Assembly (NCBI GenBank): GCA_934446465.1
Contig: CAKSEF010000040.1
Span: forward strand, 1 to 16,068
DNA: 16,068 bases
Direction of reading: 5' to 3'
Source of the DNA: an uncultured Oscillospiraceae bacterium
Lineage (GTDB): Bacteria > Bacillota > Clostridia > Oscillospirales > JAAYXM01
The notes below the pieces were generated by a model. It was given only the letters and a program-made list of their open reading frames with translations. It made no database searches and was not told the origin of the DNA. Shown here in pieces: positions 1-6,800 of the stretch. Position numbers and translations under genes: made by a program. Numbering within the stretch: the first letter of the stretch is position 1; every line of letters starts with the position of its first letter.

Positions 1-26
1 GGCAAGTGCCGTCGGTGTAATTTTTA

Positions 27-257
27 TTAGTCGTTTACGTAGGGAAGAAGCGCGATATGTCTTGCACGCTTAATTGCCTCTGTAACCTGACGCTGATGTG
101 CGGCGCAGACGCCTGTCATGCGGCGGGGAAGAATCTTTCCGCGCTCAGACGTGAATCTGCGGAGTCTTGCAGCGTCCTTATAGTCAATGAAACCGACCTT
201 ATCAACGCAGAAGGGGCAAACCTTTTTGCGCTTGCGGTTTTTAAGGTTTCTGTCCAT
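27..257 (-). CDS. rpsR: 30S ribosomal protein S18, zinc-ribbon (C+) form
   Basis: S18 is a small-subunit platform protein that binds 16S rRNA together with S6. The 76-residue product has the family core (IDYKD, SERGKILPRR, HQRQVTEAIKRARHIALLPY) at normal length. Four possible metal ligands are visible: C14 and C17 in a CPFC motif, then C51 and H54 in CAAH. This is the zinc-binding version of S18; many bacteria, including Bacillus subtilis, have lost these cysteines. The ATG follows an AAGGAGG ribosome binding site (plus-strand 266-272) at 8 nt. It is the third gene of the rpsF-ssb-rpsR operon, 26 nt after ssb. Any terminator would lie at or beyond the window edge; the first 26 bases are too few to judge. 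Confidence 0.97.
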   Translation of the reverse strand: MDRNLKNRKRKKVCPFCVDKVGFIDYKDAARLRRFTSERGKILPRRMTGVCAAHQRQVTEAIKRARHIALLPYVND

Positions 258-283
258 AAATCGGACCTCCTTTTATTTAAAAA

Positions 284-730
284 TCAAAATGGAAGTTCGC
301 CGTCATCACCGACGAGCTCTTCAAAATCAGAGCTTGCCGACGGCTGATTAAATTCCGCACCCGCCGTCTGAGCGTTTCCGCCAAACGGAGACTGTGCGCC
401 GTCCGAGCGTTTTGATTCCGCGAAGAAACATTCATCCGCGACAACCTCGCACGCCGTACGGTTATTGCCGTCCCGGTCTTTATACGAACGAACCTGAAGC
501 CTGCCGCTTACCGCAACAAGCTGACCCTTAGTAAACCACTTTGAAACAAATTCGGCAGTTCCGCGCCATGCGACTATGTTTATAAAATCAACATTCTGCT
601 GGCTGTCGTCCCTGCGGGAAAAACCGCGGTCAACGGCAAGCGTAAAAGACGCAACGGGAATATCCGACTGTGTGTGGCGAAGCTCAGGGTCTCTGGTCAG
701 TCTGCCCATGAGAATTACCTTATTTAACAT
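284..730 (-). CDS. ssb: Single-stranded DNA-binding protein
   Basis: SSB coats single-stranded DNA during replication, repair and recombination and recruits partner proteins through its C-terminal tip. The 148-residue product has an N-terminal OB fold (about residues 1-105, starting MLNKVILMGRLTRDPELR, with FINIVAWRGTAEF and the RSYKDRDGN hairpin). A Gly/Ser/Gln/Asn-rich linker follows, and the chain ends in an acidic hydrophobic tip, DDGELPF, a variant of the usual DDDIPF. An AGAGGAGG ribosome binding site (plus-strand 741-748) lies 10 nt before the ATG and abuts the rpsF stop codon. The position between rpsF and rpsR is the standard bacterial arrangement, so this is the replicative SSB rather than a plasmid or phage copy. 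Confidence 0.97.
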   Translation of the reverse strand: MLNKVILMGRLTRDPELRHTQSDIPVASFTLAVDRGFSRRDDSQQNVDFINIVAWRGTAEFVSKWFTKGQLVAVSGRLQVRSYKDRDGNNRTACEVVADECFFAESKRSDGAQSPFGGNAQTAGAEFNQPSASSDFEELVGDDGELPF

Positions 731-747
731 AACAGACTTACCTCCTC

Positions 748-1050
748 TTAAGCGATATCATCTTTGCAGATGATTATGGAGCGCATGACGCCTTCTGTAA
801 TCTTAAAGACGCGGTCGAGTTCTGCCGGGAAAGACGGAACGCACTCAAAATCAAAGAGAACGTAGTAGCCCTCGTTCATGTCGTTAATGGGATATGCGAA
901 TCTGCGCTTGCCCCACTCGTCGACATTGACAAGAGTTCCGTTCTTTTCAACGAGAGCCTTGAACTTTGCAACGATTTCGGCGATAGCCTCCTCGCCGAGC
1001 TCAGCGTTTACGATAAAAACGGTTTCATACTTTGCGGTAACTTTTGCCAT
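748..1050 (-). CDS. rpsF: 30S ribosomal protein S6
   Basis: S6 forms a heterodimer with S18 on the platform of the 30S subunit and in many bacteria helps to control its own operon. The 100-residue product shows the ferredoxin-like S6 fold: YETVFIVNAEL near the start, then WGKRRFAYPINDMNEGYYVLFDFE, and RVFKITEGVMRSIII near the end. Length is normal for the family. The ATG follows a TAAGGAGG ribosome binding site (plus-strand 1061-1068) at 10 nt. It is the first gene of the rpsF-ssb-rpsR operon, and the gap to ssb is only 17 nt. Its upstream leader carries an RNA element described separately. Confidence 0.97.
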   Translation of the reverse strand: MAKVTAKYETVFIVNAELGEEAIAEIVAKFKALVEKNGTLVNVDEWGKRRFAYPINDMNEGYYVLFDFECVPSFPAELDRVFKITEGVMRSIIICKDDIA

Positions 1051-1145
1051 TCTGTTGACACCTCCTTATGGTCATCGGCCCTTGCCTTAAGACAAGAGCA
1101 AGGATAAAAATTTCGGAAGAAATACGCCGAGCGCACAACTTCACA
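1051..1145 (-). promoter_or_regulatory. rpsF leader RNA, candidate S6:S18-responsive element
   Basis: About 95 nt separate the predicted transcription start (near 1145) from rpsF. On the minus strand a 6-bp hairpin with a UUAA loop (plus coordinates 1081-1096, one G-U pair) is followed directly by GGCCGATGACC (1070-1080), which holds an unpaired CCG. An outer helix can form between UCCUU (1100-1104) and AAGGA of the Shine-Dalgarno (1063-1067). S6:S18 leader elements known from several phyla carry an exposed CCG copied from the 16S rRNA site. The pairing is seen in the sequence. Identity with the known family, and repression by covering the ribosome binding site, are inference. Confidence 0.6.
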
Positions 1146-1151
1146 AATAAT

Positions 1152-1179
1152 ATTATACACAATTTGTAAAAAAAGTCAA
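1152..1179 (-). promoter_or_regulatory. Sigma-A type promoter for rpsF-ssb-rpsR
   Basis: Read on the minus strand there is TTGACT (plus 1174-1179), a 16-nt spacer and a perfect TATAAT (plus 1152-1157). Transcription would start near 1145 and run into rpsF. The run of A/T around the spacer fits an active housekeeping promoter. Confidence 0.8.
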
Positions 1180-1194
1180 CAGTAAAAGCAAATA

Positions 1195-1223
1195 TTGCAA
1201 AAAACATGCGTCTTTGTTATAAT
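1195..1223 (+). promoter_or_regulatory. Sigma-A type promoter for queT-galU-lipoprotein unit
   Basis: TTGCAA (1195-1200), a 17-nt spacer and a perfect TATAAT (1218-1223) preceded by TG at 1215-1216, an extended -10. Transcription would start near 1230, leaving only about 20 nt of leader, too short for a preQ1 riboswitch. Its -35 box is 15 nt from the -35 box of the opposing rpsF promoter. Confidence 0.8.
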
Positions 1224-1251
1224 GAAATAAAATCATGTTCGGAGGATAACC

Positions 1252-1749
1252 ATGAAAAAAACCTCATACCTTACACGCACGGCGCTCATTGCCGCAATTT
1301 ACGCATGCCTTACGCTTGTGTTTTCGTTTTTGTCGTTCGGGCCGATTCAGTTCCGCATAAGCGAAGCTATGTGCGTTCTTATTTACTTCATGCCGGAGGC
1401 GGTATGGGGACTCACGGCGGGGTGTCTTATTGCAAACGCCGTCGGGACGGCTCTCGGAGCGGCGCTTCCGTGGGACATACTGTTCGGAACGCTTGCCACG
1501 TTTATTTCCGCCGTTGTTACGAAAAAAATTAAAAACAAATGGCTGCTTCCGCTCCCGACGGTTTTGTTTAACGGAATTATAGTCGGCACGATGCTCACGT
1601 TTTTGCTGCTCGGGAAGCTTGAAACAGCTCCGCTTTTGTATAATATCATGACGGTTTCGCTCGGTGAAGTCGTTGTTTGTTACGTTGTCGGTATTCCGCT
1701 GTTTGCGGCGGCAGAAAGAATTTTGGGAGGAAAAAAAGATGAAGGTTAA
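1252..1749 (+). CDS. queT: QueT-family transporter, ECF substrate-binding (S) component for a queuosine precursor
   Basis: QueT proteins are small membrane S components that bind a queuosine precursor (preQ0, preQ1 or queuine, depending on species) and use a shared ECF energising module. The 165-residue product starts with a basic stretch, then has five to six hydrophobic segments (roughly 8-27, 41-66, 73-91, 101-121, 132-154). The family signature FGPIQFRISEA lies at about 29-39, and a basic tail ends the chain. A GGAGG site (1241-1245) lies 6 nt before the ATG. No EcfA or EcfT gene is in the window, so the module must be encoded elsewhere. It is the first gene of its unit and overlaps galU by 11 nt. 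Family assignment is firm; the exact substrate is inferred from the family. Confidence 0.88.
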   Translation: MKKTSYLTRTALIAAIYACLTLVFSFLSFGPIQFRISEAMCVLIYFMPEAVWGLTAGCLIANAVGTALGAALPWDILFGTLATFISAVVTKKIKNKWLLPLPTVLFNGIIVGTMLTFLLLGKLETAPLLYNIMTVSLGEVVVCYVVGIPLFAAAERILGGKKDEG

Positions 1750-2605
1750 AAAAGCCGTTATACCTGCGGCGGGATTTGGAACGCGTATGCTCCCCGCGGC
1801 AAAGTCGGTGCCGAAGGAAATGATATGTATAGCGGGGAGACCGGCCATACATTATATAGTTAAGGAAGCGGTCGAATCGGGAATAGAGGACATTCTCATA
1901 ATCGTGAGCCGCGGAAAAACCGCGATAGAGGATTATTTCGACTATTCCCCGGAGCTTGAGGAAAGGCTCGAACGCTCGGGTAAAACACAGCAGCGCGATG
2001 AACTCCGCGCAATAGCCGACATGGCAAATATAACGTTCACACGCCAAAAAGAACTTCTCGGGCTCGGCCATGCGATAATGCAGGCGAAGCGTTTTACGGG
2101 GGAAGAGCCGTTTGCGGTTCTGCTCGGGGATGACATAATGAGAAGCGAAGGAAAGCCCGTAACGGGTCAGCTCATAGAAAAAGCGGAGGAGTATTCGTGC
2201 AGCTGCGTCGGAGTCAAGCAGGTTATGTCGGAGGAAATCTCAAAATACTGCTCGCTCGGAGTATCGCCTGTGGCGGACGGGCTTTTCGACGTATCAAGTC
2301 TTATTGAGAAACCAAAGCTCGAACAGATAATTTCAAATTACGCAATTTTGGGAAGATATATCCTTACTCACGGCATATATGAGATGCTTGAAAATGCAAA
2401 GCCGGGATTCGGCGGAGAAATACAGCTCACCGACGGGCTTAACGCACTTTGCAAAAAGGAGCGTATGCTCGCTCTCGATTTTGAGGGAAAACGCTTTGAT
2501 TCCGGCAACATCTGCGGATATATGGAAGCATCCATACGCTTTGCGCTCGACAATCCCGATGTTTCGGGGTGGCTTAAAAATTATATGAAAGGTCTGGAAT
2601 TATAA
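1739..2605 (+). CDS. galU: UTP-glucose-1-phosphate uridylyltransferase
   Basis: GalU makes UDP-glucose from UTP and glucose 1-phosphate, feeding cell-envelope glycan and galactose metabolism in the cytoplasm. The 288-residue product has the nucleotidyltransferase signature AAGFGTRMLPAAKSVPKEM (residues 10-28), GDD at 130-132 for Mg2+ binding, EKP in the sugar-binding region, GEIQLTD at 226-232 and FDSGNICGYMEA, the usual D-x-G-x-x-x-G close to the C-terminus. Length is typical for bacterial GalU. I chose the ATG at 1739: it follows GGGAGG (1725-1730) at 8 nt and gives the family's MKVKKAVIPAAG start. A more upstream in-frame ATG at 1664 would add 25 residues translated from within queT. The 11-nt overlap with queT suggests translational coupling. 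Confidence 0.94.
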   Translation: MKVKKAVIPAAGFGTRMLPAAKSVPKEMICIAGRPAIHYIVKEAVESGIEDILIIVSRGKTAIEDYFDYSPELEERLERSGKTQQRDELRAIADMANITFTRQKELLGLGHAIMQAKRFTGEEPFAVLLGDDIMRSEGKPVTGQLIEKAEEYSCSCVGVKQVMSEEISKYCSLGVSPVADGLFDVSSLIEKPKLEQIISNYAILGRYILTHGIYEMLENAKPGFGGEIQLTDGLNALCKKERMLALDFEGKRFDSGNICGYMEASIRFALDNPDVSGWLKNYMKGLEL

Positions 2606-3505
2606 GTGAAAAAAGCAGTATCTCTTCTTATTTGCGCGGTCATGCTTGCGTCCCTGTGTTCGTGCGGGAGCGAAAAGCAGGCATCCGACGACGGAACATT
2701 CCGCGTTGTAACCTCGTTCTACCCCGTTTATGTCGCGGCGCTGAATATAATGGACGGTGCCGAAAACGTGTCTCTTGCAAATTTGACGAAGCCGAGCCTC
2801 GGATGTATGCACGATTACGCACTGACCACGGAGGACATGAAAAAGCTCTCGTCTGCCGATGTATTTATAGTAAGCGGTCAGGGAATGGAGACGTTCGTCG
2901 GCAATGTTTCGCTCGGAATACCGGGACTCGTAACGATTGAAAGCGGAGAGGATGTACCGACCGTACTCGAGGAGGAAGACGGCGAAAAAAATCCTCACTT
3001 CTGGATGAATATAGACAACGCCGCGGCGCAGGTGGAAAAGATAGAGCTTATTCTGTCTCAGAAAAATCCCGAAAACGCCGAAATATATAAGAAAAACCTT
3101 GAGGACTATAAGAAAAAGCTCTCAAATCTCCGCGATGAGGCGGCAAAGCGCATGGAAAAATACAAATCGCGCGACATTGTTCTGTTCCATGAATCATTTG
3201 ATTATTTTGCAAATGAATTTGGATTAAATGTAGTTTCGGTAATATCAAATCACGACGGAAGCGCACCTTCACCGCAGAAGCTCGCCGAAACGGTAGAGTT
3301 TATAAAATCAAAAAATGTAAAGGCTGTATTCACGGAAAGTCAATTCGGAGATTCCGTCGCATCGACCGTAGCAAACGAGGCGGGCTGTGAGGTATACGTG
3401 CTCGATACGCTTACGAGCGGGAAAATCGACGACGGCTCGAAGGATGCCTATATTAACGCCGTTAAGACAAATCTCGATACGCTTGAAAAAGCGTTCGGAG
3501 AATAA
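2606..3505 (+). CDS. Metal ABC transporter solute-binding lipoprotein (ZnuA/AdcA/TroA family)
   Basis: This family captures Zn2+ or Mn2+ outside the cell and hands it to an ABC permease. The 299-residue product begins with a basic and hydrophobic signal peptide and a lipobox-like LCSC, so the lipidated residue is probably C20 (C18 is a poorer fit). Family motifs follow: VVTSFYPVY (34-42), MHDYALTTEDMKKLSSADVF (68-87), NPHFWMN (129-135), FHESFDYFANEFGLNVVSV and FTESQFGDSVA. Likely metal ligands are H69, H131, H195 and D267. Histidine at the third site favours zinc, since manganese binders often have glutamate there. The usual His-rich loop is absent. The GTG start directly follows the galU stop, with only a weak GAAAGG site. 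No permease or ATPase gene lies nearby. Confidence 0.9.
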   Translation: MKKAVSLLICAVMLASLCSCGSEKQASDDGTFRVVTSFYPVYVAALNIMDGAENVSLANLTKPSLGCMHDYALTTEDMKKLSSADVFIVSGQGMETFVGNVSLGIPGLVTIESGEDVPTVLEEEDGEKNPHFWMNIDNAAAQVEKIELILSQKNPENAEIYKKNLEDYKKKLSNLRDEAAKRMEKYKSRDIVLFHESFDYFANEFGLNVVSVISNHDGSAPSPQKLAETVEFIKSKNVKAVFTESQFGDSVASTVANEAGCEVYVLDTLTSGKIDDGSKDAYINAVKTNLDTLEKAFGE

Positions 3506-3537
3506 AACACTGTGCAAAACAACTAAATATTAAAAAT

Positions 3538-3571
3538 AAAATCAGCGAAATGTAGTCATTTCGCTGATTTT
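3538..3571 (+). terminator. Rho-independent terminator, symmetric
   Basis: A perfect 15-bp inverted repeat (3538-3552 and 3557-3571) with a TAGT loop, flanked by A on the left and T on the right, so it can work in either direction. It closes the queT-galU-lipoprotein unit 32 nt after the last stop codon and insulates it from rpoB. Confidence 0.93.
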
Positions 3572-3582
3572 AATTCGTAAAG

Positions 3583-3612
3583 TTGACATACTTGCACAAA
3601 CAGTGATAGAAT
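3583..3612 (+). promoter_or_regulatory. Promoter for rpoB-rpoC
   Basis: A perfect TTGACA (3583-3588), an 18-nt spacer and TAGAAT (3607-3612), with TG at 3604-3605 making an extended -10. It begins 11 nt after the terminator. A TATAAT at 3624-3629 has no good -35 box. Transcription would start near 3619, giving a leader of about 230 nt. Confidence 0.82.
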
Positions 3613-3849
3613 ATAAGCTCAATTATAATGCGTTAGTGTGCCCTAATATGCAGTTATTTTACAGCATTTGATTGAAAAAAGCAATATTTAAAGCGAAAAA
3701 ATCAACAACATCGCCGGGTGTTCCATGACCGTGTTTTTTGTGTTTGTCAAGGGTGCCGTTCGGCGGTCGGTTTCCGCGCAGGCTGAGTGCGCGGGCAAAA
3801 AATAACGTACCGCGCGGGTTTTTCGCGCGTGCGACAGGAGGATTGCCAA
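3613..3849 (+). promoter_or_regulatory. rpoB 5' leader with GC-rich hairpins
   Basis: The first 100 nt are A/T rich with no gene I can support. The last 80 nt hold two perfect hairpins: CCGCGCA/TGCGCGG (3774-3780 with 3788-3794, 7-nt loop) and CGCGCG/CGCGCG (3811-3816 with 3824-3829, loop GGTTTTT). The second ends 6 nt before the AGGAGG ribosome binding site of rpoB (3836-3841). The inner arms can also pair with each other (3789-3794 with 3810-3815), which would exclude both hairpins. A T6 run at 3734-3739 lacks a convincing stem before it. The structure is seen; a regulatory role is inferred. Confidence 0.55.
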
Positions 3850-6800
3850 ATGAAGGACGTTATGTACGGCAGAACCGCGAGAAAGAGCTTCGCGCGTATC
3901 AACGAGATACTCGAGATGCCGAATCTCCTCGAGGTTCAGAAAAAGTCTTACGAATGGTTTTTAAAGAAAGGGCTCCGCGACGTTTTGCAGGACGCGGGGA
4001 CTATTGAAGATTATTCGGGCAATCTCGAGCTTTCTTTTATAGATTATGTGCTCGAGGACAAATGCAAGTACAGTGTTGACGAGTGCAAAGAGCGTGATAC
4101 AACGTATGCCGCGCCTTTGCGCGTAAAGGTTCGTCTCCGCAACAAGGAGACGGAAGAAATTAAGGAGCAGGAGATATTCATGGGCGATTTCCCCGTCATG
4201 ACAAAGACGGGAACATTCGTCATAAACGGCGCCGAGCGAGTCATCGTCTCCCAGATAGTCCGTTCTCCGGGAATGTATTTTGACGCAAAGATGGATAAGG
4301 CGGACAGTGCGATTTACAGCGCAACGATTATCCCTTACCGAGGTGCATGGCTCGAATATGAAACTGACCTGAACGACATATTCAGCATCAGAATCGATAA
4401 GAACAGAAAGCTCCCCGTAACATCCTTTATCCGTGCGCTCGGTCTTGCAACAGACGAGCAGATTAAGGAAGTTTTCGGCGAGGACGACAGAATAGTACAG
4501 ACGCTTGATAAGGATACCTGCAAGACGGAAGAGGACGCACTCATTGAGATTTACAAGCGCCTTCGTCCGGGCGAGCCTCCCACAATAGACGGCGCAAGAA
4601 CCCTCATAAACAACCTTTTCTTCGACCCGCGCAGATATGACATCTCCGCGGTCGGAAGATACAAATATAATAAGAAGATGAACATAGCCGCCCGTATCGC
4701 AAACAAGAAGCTTGCCGATGCGGTTGTAGACCCGCGCACGGGTGAAATAATTGCCGAAGCCGGCGAAATCCTTTCGCAGGAAAAGGCGGATGATATTTCG
4801 CGCCGCGGCGTAAACTCGGCAGTCCTTGAGGCCGAGGGCCGCCGTGTAAAGGTGTTCGGCAACGGCATGGTAGACATAAACGACTTCGTCGACTTTGACG
4901 CAGCCGAGCTCGGAATCAAGGAAAAGGTACGCTTCAGCGTGCTTTGCGAGCTTCTCGATGCGTATGAGGGTGAAGAGCTCCGCAAGAAGATTTCAGAGAG
5001 AATACTTGACCTTATCCCGAATCACATTATCATTGATGATATTTTCGCTTCCATAAATTACTTAAACGGTCTTGCTTCCGGAATCGGAACGACGGACGAT
5101 ATCGACCACCTCGGAAACCGCCGTCTCCGTTCGGTCGGCGAGCTTCTCCAGAACCAGTTCAGAATCGGCTTCTCGCGCATGGAGCGCGGAATCCGCGAAA
5201 GAATGACAATCCAGGACCTTGACATTGTAACGCCTCAGTCCCTTATAAATATACGTCCGGTTACGGCGGCAATAAAGGAGTTCTTCGGTTCATCTCCGCT
5301 TTCGCAGTTCATGGATCAGAACAATCCGCTCGCGGAGCTTACGCATAAGCGCCGTATGTCCGCTCTCGGCCCGGGAGGACTCTCGCGCGACCGTGCAAGC
5401 TTTGAAGTCCGAGATGTCCATTACAGCCATTACGGACGCATGTGCCCGATAGAGACTCCTGAAGGTCCGAACATCGGACTTATCTCGTATCTCTCGAGCT
5501 TTGCCCGCATAAACGACTTCGGATTTATCGAAGCGCCCTATCGCAAGATAGATAAGGAGACGGGAAAAGTTACCGACATCGTGGAATATATGATGGCGGA
5601 CGTTGAGGACAGATATATAATAGCACAGGCAAACGAACCGCTCGATGAAGAGGGAAGAATCAAGGCAGAGCGTGTAACGTGCCGTGTAAGGGAAGAAATA
5701 GTCGAAGTTCCGAGAGAGAGAGTCGATTATATAGACGTATCCCCGAAGATGATGGTATCGGTTGCTACCGCAATGATTCCGTTCCTTGAAAACGACGACG
5801 CAAACCGCGCGCTCATGGGCTCGAACATGCAGAAGCAGGCAGTTCCGCTTCTTGTTACGGAAGCTCCGATAGTCGCTACGGGTATTGAACATAAGGTTGC
5901 GGTCGATTCCGGTGTCTGCGAAGTTGCCGAGGATGACGGCGTAGTTATGAGCGTTGAGGCCGACAGCGTAACGGTTAAGTACGACAACGGCGAGATTAAG
6001 ACGCATCATCTCACAAAGTTCATGCGTTCAAACCAGGATACATGCGTAAACCAGCGCCCGATAGTCTTTACCGGCGATAAGCTCAAGAAGGGCGACGTAA
6101 TCGCAGACGGCCCGTCAACGGCGGAAGGCGAAATCGCGCTCGGAAAAAACGTTCTCATAGGATTTATGACATGGGAAGGCTATAACTACGAGGACGCCGT
6201 TCTCCTTAACGAACGCCTTGTAAAGGAAGATGTTTTCTCGTCAATCCACATCGAAGAATATGAAACGGAAGCGCGCGATACGAAGCTCGGCTGTGAGGAA
6301 ATTACGCGCGACATTCCGAACGTCGGCGACGATGCGCTCCGCGACCTCGATGAACGCGGAATTATTCGCATAGGCGCAGAGGTTCGCGCCGGAGACATAC
6401 TTGTAGGTAAGGTTACGCCGAAGGGTGAAACCGAGCTTACGGCAGAGGAAAGACTTCTCCGTGCAATATTCGGAGAGAAGGCGCGAGAGGTCCGCGATAC
6501 GTCTCTCCGCGTTCCGCACGGCGAAAGCGGTATAATAGTTGACGTAAAGGTATTTACAAGAGCAAACGGCGACGAGATGAACCCCGGAGTTAATATGGTC
6601 GTCCGCTGCTATATAGCGAGAAAGAGAAAAATCTCCGTCGGAGATAAGATGGCAGGACGCCACGGTAACAAGGGTGTTGTTTCGCGCATACTTCCGCAGG
6701 AGGATATGCCGTTCCTGCCCGACGGTACACCGCTCGATATAGTTCTTAATCCGCTCGGCGTTCCGTCCCGAATGAATATCGGGCAGGTGCTTGAGGTTCA

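Noticed and set aside
1..26. Terminator after rpsR
   Set aside because: Only a 3-4 bp inverted repeat is visible and the window ends there, so it cannot be supported.
1224..1251. preQ1 riboswitch in front of queT
   Set aside because: The predicted leader is only about 20 nt long, shorter than the smallest known preQ1 riboswitch, and no hairpin plus A-rich tail is visible.
1264..1848. A 194-codon minus-strand open frame opposite queT and galU
   Set aside because: Its composition is skewed to Arg/Asn, as expected of an antisense shadow, and it overlaps two supported genes.
3731..3740. Attenuator ending in the T6 run of the rpoB leader
   Set aside because: The preceding bases form only about 4 bp with a bulge, too weak for an intrinsic terminator.
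3787..3849. Upstream GTG start for rpoB adding 21 residues
   Set aside because: It falls inside a leader hairpin, lacks a ribosome binding site, and the added residues do not resemble RpoB; the ATG at 3850 has AGGAGG at 8 nt.
5290..6009. A 239-codon minus-strand open frame inside rpoB
   Set aside because: It is a shadow of the conserved rpoB frame with no recognisable domain.
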